Below, piece by piece: positions 35,500 to 43,893 of a stretch of 64,000 nt of DNA. Position numbers and translations under genes: made by a program. Below the pieces are notes generated by a model. It had not been told where the DNA came from and ran no database searches. It worked only from the letters and a program-made list of their open reading frames with translations. Numbering within the stretch: the stretch's first letter is position 1; the number at the start of each line of letters is the position of its first letter. Source of the DNA: Gluconacetobacter asukensis (GTDB lineage Bacteria; Pseudomonadota; Alphaproteobacteria; Acetobacterales; Acetobacteraceae). The DNA is taken from positions 87,191 through 151,190 of the forward strand of contig NZ_JABEQE010000011.1 of NCBI RefSeq assembly GCF_014174375.1, written 5' to 3'.

Positions 35500-37634
35500 G
35501 TCATCGTCCGCAGGCGGGTCGGGGTGACCAGTCGGACGGGCGCCCCGCCCAGATGCCGCTCCATCTTGTGCAGCACCTCGGCAAGCGCCCCGGCCCGCAG
35601 TTCCTCCGCGCTTCCCGCTATGTGCGAGGTGAGAAACACGTTCGGCAGGCGCCGGAGGGGATCGCGCGCGGGCGGAGGCTCGCGATCGAACACGTCGATG
35701 CAGGCGAAGATGTCACCGGCTTTCAGGCGGGCGAGCAGCGCGCCGGGCTCGATCAGCTCCGCGCGGGCCACGTTGATCAGGACCGCACCGGGCCTGAGCC
35801 GCGCCAGTTCCGCGCTGCCGAGGAAATGCCGGGTCGCGGGCGTGAGGCCGCGATGCAGGGAGACGATGTCCGCCGCCAGGGCCTCGCCCAGGGCGGCGGG
35901 GGTGGCACCCACCGCCCGGATATCCCCGACCGGAGCGTGTTCGGAAAACACGAGGACCTTCGCGCCCGCAGCGACGAGGCGCACGGCAAGCGCCCGTGCG
36001 TTCTCGCCCCAGCCGATCAGCCCCGTGGTCGCGCCATGCAACGCCCGCGTGGGCGTGGAGGCGGCCGGCGCGATGCCGTGGAGTGGCCGGGCCTGCCGCC
36101 AGCCCCTGCGCAGCAGCGGCTCCAGCCCCATGCGGGCCGCGACGGGGCGGACCGCCCGTGCCGCCTTCAGGGCGCTTCCCCGCCAGCCATCTGGCTGTAC
36201 CGCGCTTCCCCACCCTCCGTTGCGCATGAGTTGATGCGAGGCGAAGCCGCGACGGCGGCCGAGGATCGCGAGGCCCAGGACGAATTCGGCGACATTCTCG
36301 GCATAGGTGCGGCTGGCGTTCACGAGCGCCACGTCCCGCGCGAGAAGCGCTTCGGGATTGTGCCGCGCAAAGGAGAGCCCGACGAGGCCGGCAACCCGCA
36401 GGTTGGGCATCAGATCGAGGAGCGCGTCCGTTATCACCCGCGGTCCGGTTCCGATGAGCGCCGCCACGATATCCGGACGCGGCCGGGCCGACCGCAGCAC
36501 GTCCTCGATCGCCACGATCGGCCGGTCGATGGATGTCGTGACGCGGCCCAGCGAGAGACCGCGCGCATTGACGACCAGCATGGACCCGGCGCCGGAAAGC
36601 CCGTCGCCGACAGGTCCGTCTTCGGGAGAGCAGTCATCGGACGGGCTTTTGTCGAACCATCGGGGGGCGGCAACTGGCCGGACCGGGGATGTCTCCGGCC
36701 AGTCCACCTTACCGCTGAAACCGGCCTCGATCAGTTCGGCGAGCCTGAGCGACGGGGCGAGCGCCGCGATGCCGTGCGGCGGCTCCGTGCGCTGCGCGAT
36801 TGCGTCCAGAAATGCGGCATGCTCGGCCGCGAACCCGTCATCAAGGCCCGGCATGGGCGTGGTGTGCGTCTGGCCCGCCCTGGCGACGTGCAACGCCTCC
36901 TCGTCGATGCGGCAGGTCAGGCCGGCCGCATGGAAGGCATATGCCTCCCGCCGCTCGCCTGCGTTGTTGTCGCAGAGGAAGCTGCCCCGCGCGCCGTCGG
37001 GCCATTGCAGGAGCGCAGCATAGGCGTTGGGCCTGACGCTGGTGGCGATATGATCGGGGAGGCTGCCGTTTATGAACAGCAGGGCGTCGAGGGCATGAAT
37101 GCCATTGGCGGTCAGCCAGCTGCTTGCGCCGAAGGGTGGGGCAACAGCGTGAGATGGTTTGTGGAATACGGCTTCGAGGGAGTGCCAGCCTGCCTTGCCG
37201 CCCAGGCGCCGCACTTCGCCCATGGAGCGGTAGAAGCGGCGGTTGTGCCCGCCACAGGCGACCAGCCCCCGCGCTTGCGCCATTTCGGCCAACCGGCAGG
37301 CCGCGGCGTAGTTCGGGGCGATCGGCTTCTCGGCGAAGAGATGTTTGCCCCGCTCCAGCGCCGCCATGCCCAGCGTGTAGTGCATCCGCGCGTCACCGAA
37401 AAGGTAGACGGCATCGACATCCGCGCGTTCAAAGCCGGACAGGGCATCGCCGCTGCATCGGGAAAAGCCGAATTTCTGCCGCGCCGCGACGGCGCGCTCT
37501 TCCATCACGTCGCAGATCTCGACGAGGGCAAGCCGCCCGGCGTCGCGCAACTGCGCGAGCCTGGGCAGGTGAAGCAGGCATGACGTTACCCCGGCGCCCA
37601 CGACGAGTGCACGGATCGGTGCCGCGCGCGTCAT
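35496..37634 (-). CDS. Fusion of Gfo/Idh/MocA oxidoreductase and D-2-hydroxyacid dehydrogenase
   Basis: 712 residues. Residues 1-320 form a Gfo/Idh/MocA oxidoreductase with N-terminal GAGVTSC and the catalytic-region EKP in HLFAEKPIAPN. Residues about 350-712 form a D-isomer-specific 2-hydroxyacid dehydrogenase with GLIGWGENARAL (NAD site), Arg in VARAELIEP, Glu in VFDREPPP and His in LTSHIAGSAEE. Both halves look catalytically complete and together may oxidise or reduce successive positions of a sugar derivative. It leads a three-gene operon with a methyltransferase and a glycan protein. Confidence 0.85.
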   Translation of the reverse strand: MTRAAPIRALVVGAGVTSCLLHLPRLAQLRDAGRLALVEICDVMEERAVAARQKFGFSRCSGDALSGFERADVDAVYLFGDARMHYTLGMAALERGKHLFAEKPIAPNYAAACRLAEMAQARGLVACGGHNRRFYRSMGEVRRLGGKAGWHSLEAVFHKPSHAVAPPFGASSWLTANGIHALDALLFINGSLPDHIATSVRPNAYAALLQWPDGARGSFLCDNNAGERREAYAFHAAGLTCRIDEEALHVARAGQTHTTPMPGLDDGFAAEHAAFLDAIAQRTEPPHGIAALAPSLRLAELIEAGFSGKVDWPETSPVRPVAAPRWFDKSPSDDCSPEDGPVGDGLSGAGSMLVVNARGLSLGRVTTSIDRPIVAIEDVLRSARPRPDIVAALIGTGPRVITDALLDLMPNLRVAGLVGLSFARHNPEALLARDVALVNASRTYAENVAEFVLGLAILGRRRGFASHQLMRNGGWGSAVQPDGWRGSALKAARAVRPVAARMGLEPLLRRGWRQARPLHGIAPAASTPTRALHGATTGLIGWGENARALAVRLVAAGAKVLVFSEHAPVGDIRAVGATPAALGEALAADIVSLHRGLTPATRHFLGSAELARLRPGAVLINVARAELIEPGALLARLKAGDIFACIDVFDREPPPARDPLRRLPNVFLTSHIAGSAEELRAGALAEVLHKMERHLGGAPVRLVTPTRLRTMT

Positions 37635-37871
37635 GCGTCGGAGGCCAGGGCCGGGAGGAGTCCGGGATTGCTTGGTGCGTCCATAATGACGTGAGTGGCT
37701 TCAGCACCGGGGAAAGTTCAATTCGGACGGCCGGCAGAGGCCTGCGTGCCGGCTATTCTGTCCTCCTGGGTCGAGGGCTGTGCGTGCCGCGTGCAGGAAT
37801 CGGACGGTTGCGATGAACGCGGGGGCGCCGGGAAGGAACTCATCCCAAGATTGAGGGAAGGCAGGCATTGA
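37635..37871. promoter_or_regulatory. Divergent promoter region between the fusion-gene operon and capEFG
   Basis: A 237-bp gap without a convincing gene separates two divergent operons: oxidoreductase fusion on the minus strand, capE-like on the plus strand. GAGGGAAGG lies a few bases before the capE start and serves as its ribosome-binding site. No clear sigma-70 elements are assigned. Confidence 0.4.
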
Positions 37872-39011
37872 ATGGACTGGATGCGTACGCCGATCGCCAC
37901 TGAAACGAAGCTTGGCGACGTGGACCTTCAGTGCGTTCCGGGCGGCGCGCAGCTTCACGCCGAGCTCCCGGAACCGAGGAACTTCTCGGGCGCTACAATC
38001 ATGATCACCGGCGGCACAGGCTCATTCGGTTCGACGATTCTGAAGCATTTCCTTGCGTTGTCGGTGGCGGAAGTGCGGGTGGTGAGCCGGGATGAAAAGA
38101 AGCAGGATGAGCAGCGCCGGCGCTTCGCCGACGGCAGGATCAGACATTATGTCGGGGATGTTCGCGATTTCCGCGCGATGGAAGGCATCTGTCGGGACGT
38201 GGATTTCATCTACCATGCCGCGGCGCTGAAGCAGGTGCCGTCCTGCGAGTTCCACCCGATCGAGGCCGTAAACACCAACGTGACCGGGACGCAGAACGTT
38301 CTGGATGCCGCCATTCGCGCGGGCGTGCAGCGCGTCGTCTGCCTCTCGACCGACAAGGCGGTCTACCCGATCAACGCGATGGGAATGTCGAAGGCCCTTA
38401 TGGAAAAGGTAATGGTCGCGAAGTCGCGCGAGGCATCGGGCAAGCGGACGGTGATAACCGGCACCCGTTACGGCAATGTGCTTGCCTCGCGTGGCTCCGT
38501 GGTGCCGCTTTTCATGGATCAGGTGCGGCGCGGCCAGCCGATCACCATCACCGATCCGAATATGACGCGCTTTGTCATGACGCTCGATGAAGCGGTGGAA
38601 CTCTGCCTGGATGCCTTTCAGTTTGGCGGAAACGGCGAAATTCTGGTCCGCAAAGTTCCTGCCGTGACGATCGAGAAACTAGCCCAGGCGGTTCTGGAGG
38701 TCATGGGACGGCCGGATCACCCGATCCGCATCATCGGTCCGCGTCATGGCGAGAAGCATTTCGAAACGCTGCTAAGCCGCGAGGAGATGGCGGTCGCGCA
38801 GGACCGGGAGACATATTTCTGTGTCCCGCCGGATAACCGCAACCTGAATTACGACGTGCATTTCAGAAGCGGCAAACCATCGGCTGCGCGGCTGGACGAT
38901 TTCAACTCGCTCAATGCCCGCCTTATGGATGTTTCGGAAATGGCCGCGATGCTGAGGAACCTGCCTTACGTGCAGGCCTTTCTTGCCGGTGGTGAGCCTG
39001 ATGCGTTCTGA
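37872..39011 (+). CDS. capE: UDP-N-acetylglucosamine 4,6-dehydratase/5-epimerase, CapE-like
   Basis: 379 residues. The NAD-binding loop GGTGSFGSTILKHFL is followed by FADGRIRHYVGDVRDFRAME and HAAALKQVPSCEFHP, and the active site is NAMGMSKALMEKVM, where Met replaces the SDR Tyr (MxxxK). That substitution is characteristic of CapE, the first enzyme of UDP-N-acetyl-L-fucosamine synthesis. An N-terminal extension of about 35 residues precedes the Rossmann domain. It overlaps capF by 11 bases. Confidence 0.9.
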   Translation: MDWMRTPIATETKLGDVDLQCVPGGAQLHAELPEPRNFSGATIMITGGTGSFGSTILKHFLALSVAEVRVVSRDEKKQDEQRRRFADGRIRHYVGDVRDFRAMEGICRDVDFIYHAAALKQVPSCEFHPIEAVNTNVTGTQNVLDAAIRAGVQRVVCLSTDKAVYPINAMGMSKALMEKVMVAKSREASGKRTVITGTRYGNVLASRGSVVPLFMDQVRRGQPITITDPNMTRFVMTLDEAVELCLDAFQFGGNGEILVRKVPAVTIEKLAQAVLEVMGRPDHPIRIIGPRHGEKHFETLLSREEMAVAQDRETYFCVPPDNRNLNYDVHFRSGKPSAARLDDFNSLNARLMDVSEMAAMLRNLPYVQAFLAGGEPDAF

Positions 39012-40116
39012 AGCGCGGGTCGTTGCGGTAACCGGCGCCGGCGGTTTCATAGGCCGCAATCTCGTCTGGCGCCTGCGGGAAGCGGGCTATGATGTGCGGA
39101 TTCTCATGCGGGGCTGCACACAGGCGGAGATCGCGGCCGCGCTGGCGCATGCGGACACGGTCTTCCATCTGGCTGCCGCCATCAGGCCGCGCGAGCCCGA
39201 TGAGTTCGACCGGTCCGTGCGCTTCACCCATGCCCTGGCAGCGGAAATAGCGAAGGCGGGACGGTGCCCGCTCGTGGTCTACAGTTCGTCGCGCAAGATC
39301 ACCGCGCCGGGGGCTTTCGGCAGCGCGACGAAGGCTTCCGAGGAAGCCCTGTTCCAGCTCGACAGGCGCGGCGAGGCCGTGGTGGCCGCCTATCGCCTGC
39401 CGAACGTCTTCGGGAAATGGGGCAGGCCAAACTATAATTCGTGTGTGGCCACCTTCTGCCACAACTTCGCGCGCGATCTTCCGATCAGGATAGACGATCC
39501 GAATGCGCCGTTGTCGCTGCTCTATATCGACGATCTGACCGAGCACTGGTGCGGATTGCTGCGGCGGCCAATGGTCGAAAGCGGCTTTCATGAGGCGGGA
39601 CCTGTCCATGAGACGACCGTGGGCGAGGTGGCCTCGATTCTGTCGGCCTTCGCCGAAGATCGACGCCTCGGCCGGATCGGCGATATGGAATCGCATCTCG
39701 AACGGTCGCTTTACGCCACGTTCGTCGCCGCATTGCCGGAATCGGCCTTTACCTATGGGCTGACCGCGCATACCGATCCGCGCGGGAACTTCATGGAGGT
39801 CTTCCGGACACAGGCGGCCGGCCAATTCTCGGTGTTCACCTCCGGCCCCGGCGTGATCCGGGGAGGTCATTACCACCATTCGAAAGTCGAAAAATTTCTC
39901 GTCGTCCATGGCCAGGCCAGGTTCAGATTCCGCAATATTTCGAGCGACGAGCGGTTCGAGGTGAAGGTGAGTGCTGGAGAGCCCACGATCGTCGAGACGA
40001 TCCCGGGATGGACACACGACGTCACCAATGGAGGCGAGGATATGCTGGTCTGCCTATTATGGGCCAACGAGGCCTTCGACCCGCTCCGACCCGATACATA
40101 TCCGTGTCCAGTATGA
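39001..40116 (+). CDS. capF: CapF-like bifunctional epimerase/reductase with cupin domain
   Basis: 371 residues from the ATG at 39001; earlier TTG and GTG codons lie in frame. The N-terminal SDR domain has TGAGGFIGRNLVWRL and YSSSRKITAPG. The C-terminal cupin domain (about 250-371) has DPRGNFMEVFRTQAAGQF, GGHYHHSKVEKFLVVHGQA and WTHDVTNGGEDML. This two-domain layout is specific for CapF, which turns the CapE product into UDP-N-acetyl-L-talosamine. It overlaps both neighbours. Confidence 0.92.
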   Translation: MRSEARVVAVTGAGGFIGRNLVWRLREAGYDVRILMRGCTQAEIAAALAHADTVFHLAAAIRPREPDEFDRSVRFTHALAAEIAKAGRCPLVVYSSSRKITAPGAFGSATKASEEALFQLDRRGEAVVAAYRLPNVFGKWGRPNYNSCVATFCHNFARDLPIRIDDPNAPLSLLYIDDLTEHWCGLLRRPMVESGFHEAGPVHETTVGEVASILSAFAEDRRLGRIGDMESHLERSLYATFVAALPESAFTYGLTAHTDPRGNFMEVFRTQAAGQFSVFTSGPGVIRGGHYHHSKVEKFLVVHGQARFRFRNISSDERFEVKVSAGEPTIVETIPGWTHDVTNGGEDMLVCLLWANEAFDPLRPDTYPCPV

Positions 40117-41240
40117 GCAAGGGCGCGTTGAAGGTCGTGACGGTGGTTGGGACGCGGCCGGAAATCATCAGGCTCTCCCGCGTGATTCCGGCCCTGGACG
40201 AGGCGACCGACCATCTGCTGATCCATACGGGCCAGAATTACGACGATGAACTCAGCGGAATATTCTTTCGCGATCTCGGCCTGCGCCCTCCCGACCATTT
40301 TCTCGGTGTTGGCGGCGGCTCTGCGGCGGAGACAATCGGCAAGGCCATCATCGCCGCCGACGCAGTGTTCGAAGCGGTAAGGCCGGACGCGATGCTGGTG
40401 CTCGGCGACACCAATTCCTGCCTGACGGTCATTCCAGCCAAGCGCCGTCACATTCCGATCTTTCATATGGAAGCGGGCAATCGCTGCTTCGACCAGCGCG
40501 TGCCTGAAGAACTGAACCGGCGCATCGTCGATCACACCGCGGATATCAATCTTCCCTATTCGGGAATCGCGCGCGACTACCTGCTGGCGGAGGGCCTGCC
40601 GCCGGACCGCGTTGTGAAGACCGGCAGCCCGATGTGGGAAGTGCTGAATCACTATCGCGCGAGAATCGAGGCATCGGATGCGGTCGACCGGCTGGGGCTG
40701 CAACCGCACCGGTATTTTCTCGTCAGCGTCCATCGGGAGGAAAACGTCGCGTCCGACCTTCAGATCGCCCGATTGGTCGAAACGCTGTGCGGCGTCGCGG
40801 CCGCTTATGACGAACCGGTTCTCGTCAGCACGCATCCGCGCACCCGCAAGCGGCTGGAAGCGTCGCGGCTTGACCTCGACAGGCGCGTCAGGCTGATGAA
40901 ACCTTTTGGATTCTTCGACTATAATGCCTTGCAGCTCAAGGCGCATGCAGTGCTTTCTGATAGCGGTACCATCAGTGAGGAGTCGTCCATCCTCGGCTTT
41001 CCGGCGCTGAACTTGCGGGAGGCGCATGAGCGGCCGGAGGCGATGGAGCAGGCTGCGGTGATGATGACCGGCCTGCGGCTGGAAAACGTGCTGCGGGGCA
41101 TCGTCGTTCTCGACCGGCAGGCGGGATGGCGGCCTTCTCTCCCTGCCGATTACGCCGTAACCGACGTTTCCAGGAAGATGGTACGAATCATTCTGAGTTA
41201 CACCGATTACGTCCGCCGGAATGTCTGGAAAGAATCATGA
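40113..41240 (+). CDS. capG: CapG/WecB-like UDP-N-acetylhexosamine 2-epimerase
   Basis: 375 residues from the ATG at 40113, which overlaps the capF stop. Non-hydrolysing 2-epimerase motifs are VVGTRPEIIRLSRVI, TGQNYD, GDTNS, FHMEAGNRCFDQRVPEELNR, VSVHREEN and DSGTISEESSILG. In the CapE-CapF-CapG route it gives UDP-N-acetyl-L-fucosamine. With the two upstream genes the pathway is complete. Expected users are the GT4 transferases at 41221 and 50153. Confidence 0.92.
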   Translation: MSKGALKVVTVVGTRPEIIRLSRVIPALDEATDHLLIHTGQNYDDELSGIFFRDLGLRPPDHFLGVGGGSAAETIGKAIIAADAVFEAVRPDAMLVLGDTNSCLTVIPAKRRHIPIFHMEAGNRCFDQRVPEELNRRIVDHTADINLPYSGIARDYLLAEGLPPDRVVKTGSPMWEVLNHYRARIEASDAVDRLGLQPHRYFLVSVHREENVASDLQIARLVETLCGVAAAYDEPVLVSTHPRTRKRLEASRLDLDRRVRLMKPFGFFDYNALQLKAHAVLSDSGTISEESSILGFPALNLREAHERPEAMEQAAVMMTGLRLENVLRGIVVLDRQAGWRPSLPADYAVTDVSRKMVRIILSYTDYVRRNVWKES

Positions 41241-42426
41241 CGGTGGCCTCATGCGCTTCCTGATGGCCTGCATGAAATTTCCGACCAGGCCCGGATCTTC
41301 CTATCTGACGAACGAACTCGCTCTGGCGCTCAAGGCCGAAGGGCACGAGGTCGAGGTGTTGCTCGTCGATTGGGACGCGGCCTCGGAGGACGCGGACGGT
41401 ACGGATGAGGAATGGAAGGGGATACGGGTGGTGCGCTGCGCGCCACGCCTTCTGGAAGGGTTCGGACGGCTGCTGCGTCATGCAAGCAAGTTCGTAATGA
41501 CCGGCCGGCATGCGGGACGGTTGGCCCGTACGCGATTCGACCTTGCCCGGTTCGATGTCTTCATTGCCTGGGCGCCGGCACTGGCTTTTGCTCCCTTCAT
41601 TGACACGATTCGCCGCGCGGGCATCGAGCGCCGGCTTCTTTTCATATGGGATTTCTTTCCCGACCATCATCGTGAAATCGGGCTCGTTCCGGGCGGGCCG
41701 CCATACTGGATCGCCCGAGCATGGGAGCAGCGCCTGATGGGAGCGTTCACCGCTCTCATTTGCACCTTGCCCCAGAACGCCCAGTACCTGCGCCGGAGAT
41801 TCCGCGTGCGCCCGGAGCAATCGGTCCGTGTCGCTCCGATCTGGTCGGACGCGACGCCGGTTCCCCCCGTGGACCGCGCGGCCATACGCCGCCTGCACAA
41901 TCTTCCCGAGGACCGTCCGATCGCCGTCTTTGGTGGACAGCTCGTCGAAGGGCGAGGCTTTGAGCAGATGTTGGCAGCGGCGGCGCTCGGGCAGACGAGC
42001 GGCTCGCCGCTTCTGTTCCTGTTCGTGGGCGAGGGGCGCCTCGCGCCGATGCTTCGGGCGCGGGCCCATGGAAACGTGCTGTGGCGACCGCCTCTCGAGC
42101 GCGATTCCTATCTTGAGCTGCTGGGGGCTTGCGAAGTGGGGATGGTCGCGACCGTACCCGGCGTGACCTCGTTCACCATTCCAAGCAAGACGACCGATTA
42201 TCTGCGAGCCGGCCTGCCCGTCGTCGCTGCCGTCGAGGCGGGAAGCGAATTTGCACTCCTGCTGGAACGCTACGGCGTCGGCCGTGCCGTGCCGTTCGGG
42301 GACGCGCACGGTTTTCTCCGGGCAGCCGAGGCGCTTGCGGGAGGACCGGGGGTTCGCCATGCCGCCAAGACATGTCTGGATGAAGTTTTCCATGTTCGAA
42401 GGGCGGTTGAAGCCGTAACGGCGTGA
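41221..42426 (+). CDS. Family 4 glycosyltransferase
   Basis: 401 residues from ATG 41221; ATG 41251 (MRFLMACMKF) is an alternative that avoids most overlap with capG. GT-B features are the N-terminal PTRPGSSYLTNELALALKAE, the linker AVFGGQLVEGRGFEQML, LLFLFVGEGRLAPML and the donor-site region VTSFTIPSKTTDYLRAGLPV. It resembles WbuB/CapM-type transferases of O-antigen or capsule units. It immediately follows capEFG, so N-acetyl-L-fucosamine is a likely donor sugar. Its last 157 bases are antisense to the O-antigen ligase-like gene. Confidence 0.85.
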   Translation: MSGKNHDGGLMRFLMACMKFPTRPGSSYLTNELALALKAEGHEVEVLLVDWDAASEDADGTDEEWKGIRVVRCAPRLLEGFGRLLRHASKFVMTGRHAGRLARTRFDLARFDVFIAWAPALAFAPFIDTIRRAGIERRLLFIWDFFPDHHREIGLVPGGPPYWIARAWEQRLMGAFTALICTLPQNAQYLRRRFRVRPEQSVRVAPIWSDATPVPPVDRAAIRRLHNLPEDRPIAVFGGQLVEGRGFEQMLAAAALGQTSGSPLLFLFVGEGRLAPMLRARAHGNVLWRPPLERDSYLELLGACEVGMVATVPGVTSFTIPSKTTDYLRAGLPVVAAVEAGSEFALLLERYGVGRAVPFGDAHGFLRAAEALAGGPGVRHAAKTCLDEVFHVRRAVEAVTA

Positions 42427-43784
42427 GGGAAATCGTTCATTCGTGAATCACGGCAGGTCGTTTCTGGAATCGCCGCCGCCGCCCCGTATCGCAGTCCGAT
42501 CCCGAGAAGGAGAAAAGCCACGCCACCGAGCGGCATGTTGAGAAACGCACTGCTCGACGAGAATGGCCATTCCTGGACGAAGAACGCGGCGAACAGCCCC
42601 GCCTGCCACGCACGTTCCGTAAGGTCGCTTCTCAGCATGGCGGACCGCTTCAGGGGAATGGCGAGCGCCCATAGCCATCCGGCGATCATCAGAGCGAACA
42701 GCAGCAGCCCCGGCAGCCCGCCATTGGTCGCCGCCTCAAGCCAGTGATTATGTACATGTTGCACGCAAATTTCGCTGCCGCCGCCATCGGCCGCCGATGC
42801 GAACGCGCCCGCGCGCAGGAACGCCTCGTCGCGGCAGTGATGCCGGAACGCATCGTAGCCAAGGCCCCGCCATGGATGTGCGCCGATCATCAGCAGCGCG
42901 CGATTGTAGATCAGTCCGTAATGCGAGGCAGCGAAATCGCCGAGTTGCGAAGCGGTCTTCCTGACCAAATGTTCGAACGCCTGGGGCGCGATCACGGCGG
43001 TGGCGGCTGCGATCGCAGGGGACAGAGCGAGCACCGCCAACGCCTGAAGACGCAGTTGCGGCAATATGACGGTCGCGACAGCGATGCCGAGCAGAAAGGC
43101 CGCAAACGGCATGCGCTGTCCCGCCAGGATGAGCAGCACGACGACCGGTAGTAATATCGCCGTGAAGGCCACGCGGCGTAGAAAGGCGTTTCGCGCATGG
43201 GTAAGAAGCCATGCCCCCAGCCAAAGCGCGACCGGGAGGGCCAGCCGAGAGAATGGTGCCGCAGCGCGCGGTTTGTCATAGGGGCCGGTCAAACTACCGT
43301 CTACGAAGCGCGGATTGCCGAAGAGATTATGCCCGCTGACGGCCTGTAGCAGAAGTTGCGCGCCGATATAGGCAACGGAGATGACGATGATCCGGCGCAG
43401 CCAGGATCGCGTCGACGGATTGCGCAAGGTCCAGAAGGCGAGCGCGAAGGCTGCCAGCGGAAAGCGAATCGCCACGATAGCCTGGATGAACGCGCCGATG
43501 GCCTTTGGCGTCAATGCATGGATATGAGGAATCGAGCATATCACAATCCAGCCCCACCATGCGAAGGCCGGCAGGACGAAGGCGCACCTGGTCCAGGCCC
43601 ATTGGCGGGTCTGGATGCTTCGAAGCAGAAAAGCCCCACCGAGTACATCCAGCAACGCTTCCGCCACGCCACGAAAATGAACCAGGAAAACCGGCAGCAT
43701 AAGCGTTGCCATCCGGCCGGTCGTCTCGAGTCCTCTCGCGAACCGTGTCCGCCAGACAGCCGCTCCATCCAGAGTGTTGCTCAT
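42270..43784 (-). CDS. O-antigen ligase/polymerase-like membrane protein (Wzy_C)
   Basis: 504 residues with about 11 hydrophobic helices and the large periplasmic loop typical of O-antigen ligases. The loop carries GAHPWRGLGYDAFRHHCRDE and CVQHVHNHWLEAATNGGLPG, where the H-x-H-N region is the family hallmark. The last about 50 residues (RTWKTSSRHVLAAWRTP onward) are encoded by the strand opposite the GT4 gene and look non-native. They may reflect loss of an earlier stop. It is probably the last gene of the wzc operon. It transfers or joins polymerised glycan in the periplasm. Confidence 0.85.
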   Translation of the reverse strand: MSNTLDGAAVWRTRFARGLETTGRMATLMLPVFLVHFRGVAEALLDVLGGAFLLRSIQTRQWAWTRCAFVLPAFAWWGWIVICSIPHIHALTPKAIGAFIQAIVAIRFPLAAFALAFWTLRNPSTRSWLRRIIVISVAYIGAQLLLQAVSGHNLFGNPRFVDGSLTGPYDKPRAAAPFSRLALPVALWLGAWLLTHARNAFLRRVAFTAILLPVVVLLILAGQRMPFAAFLLGIAVATVILPQLRLQALAVLALSPAIAAATAVIAPQAFEHLVRKTASQLGDFAASHYGLIYNRALLMIGAHPWRGLGYDAFRHHCRDEAFLRAGAFASAADGGGSEICVQHVHNHWLEAATNGGLPGLLLFALMIAGWLWALAIPLKRSAMLRSDLTERAWQAGLFAAFFVQEWPFSSSSAFLNMPLGGVAFLLLGIGLRYGAAAAIPETTCRDSRMNDFPHAVTASTALRTWKTSSRHVLAAWRTPGPPASASAARRKPCASPNGTARPTP

Positions 43785-43893
43785 ATCCTGCCACGGTCTC
43801 TTTCGAAATCCGCGCCTGCCATGGCGGAACGCTGGATCGCGGGCTTTTGCCCGTCATGCGGCGGGGGGATGCAATTCCGGCTTCGCGAAGACG

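Noticed and set aside
35553..37583. Plus-strand open frame of 676 codons opposite the dehydrogenase fusion
   Set aside because: It is an antisense shadow of a gene with two complete catalytic domains; no motif or ribosome-binding site was seen.
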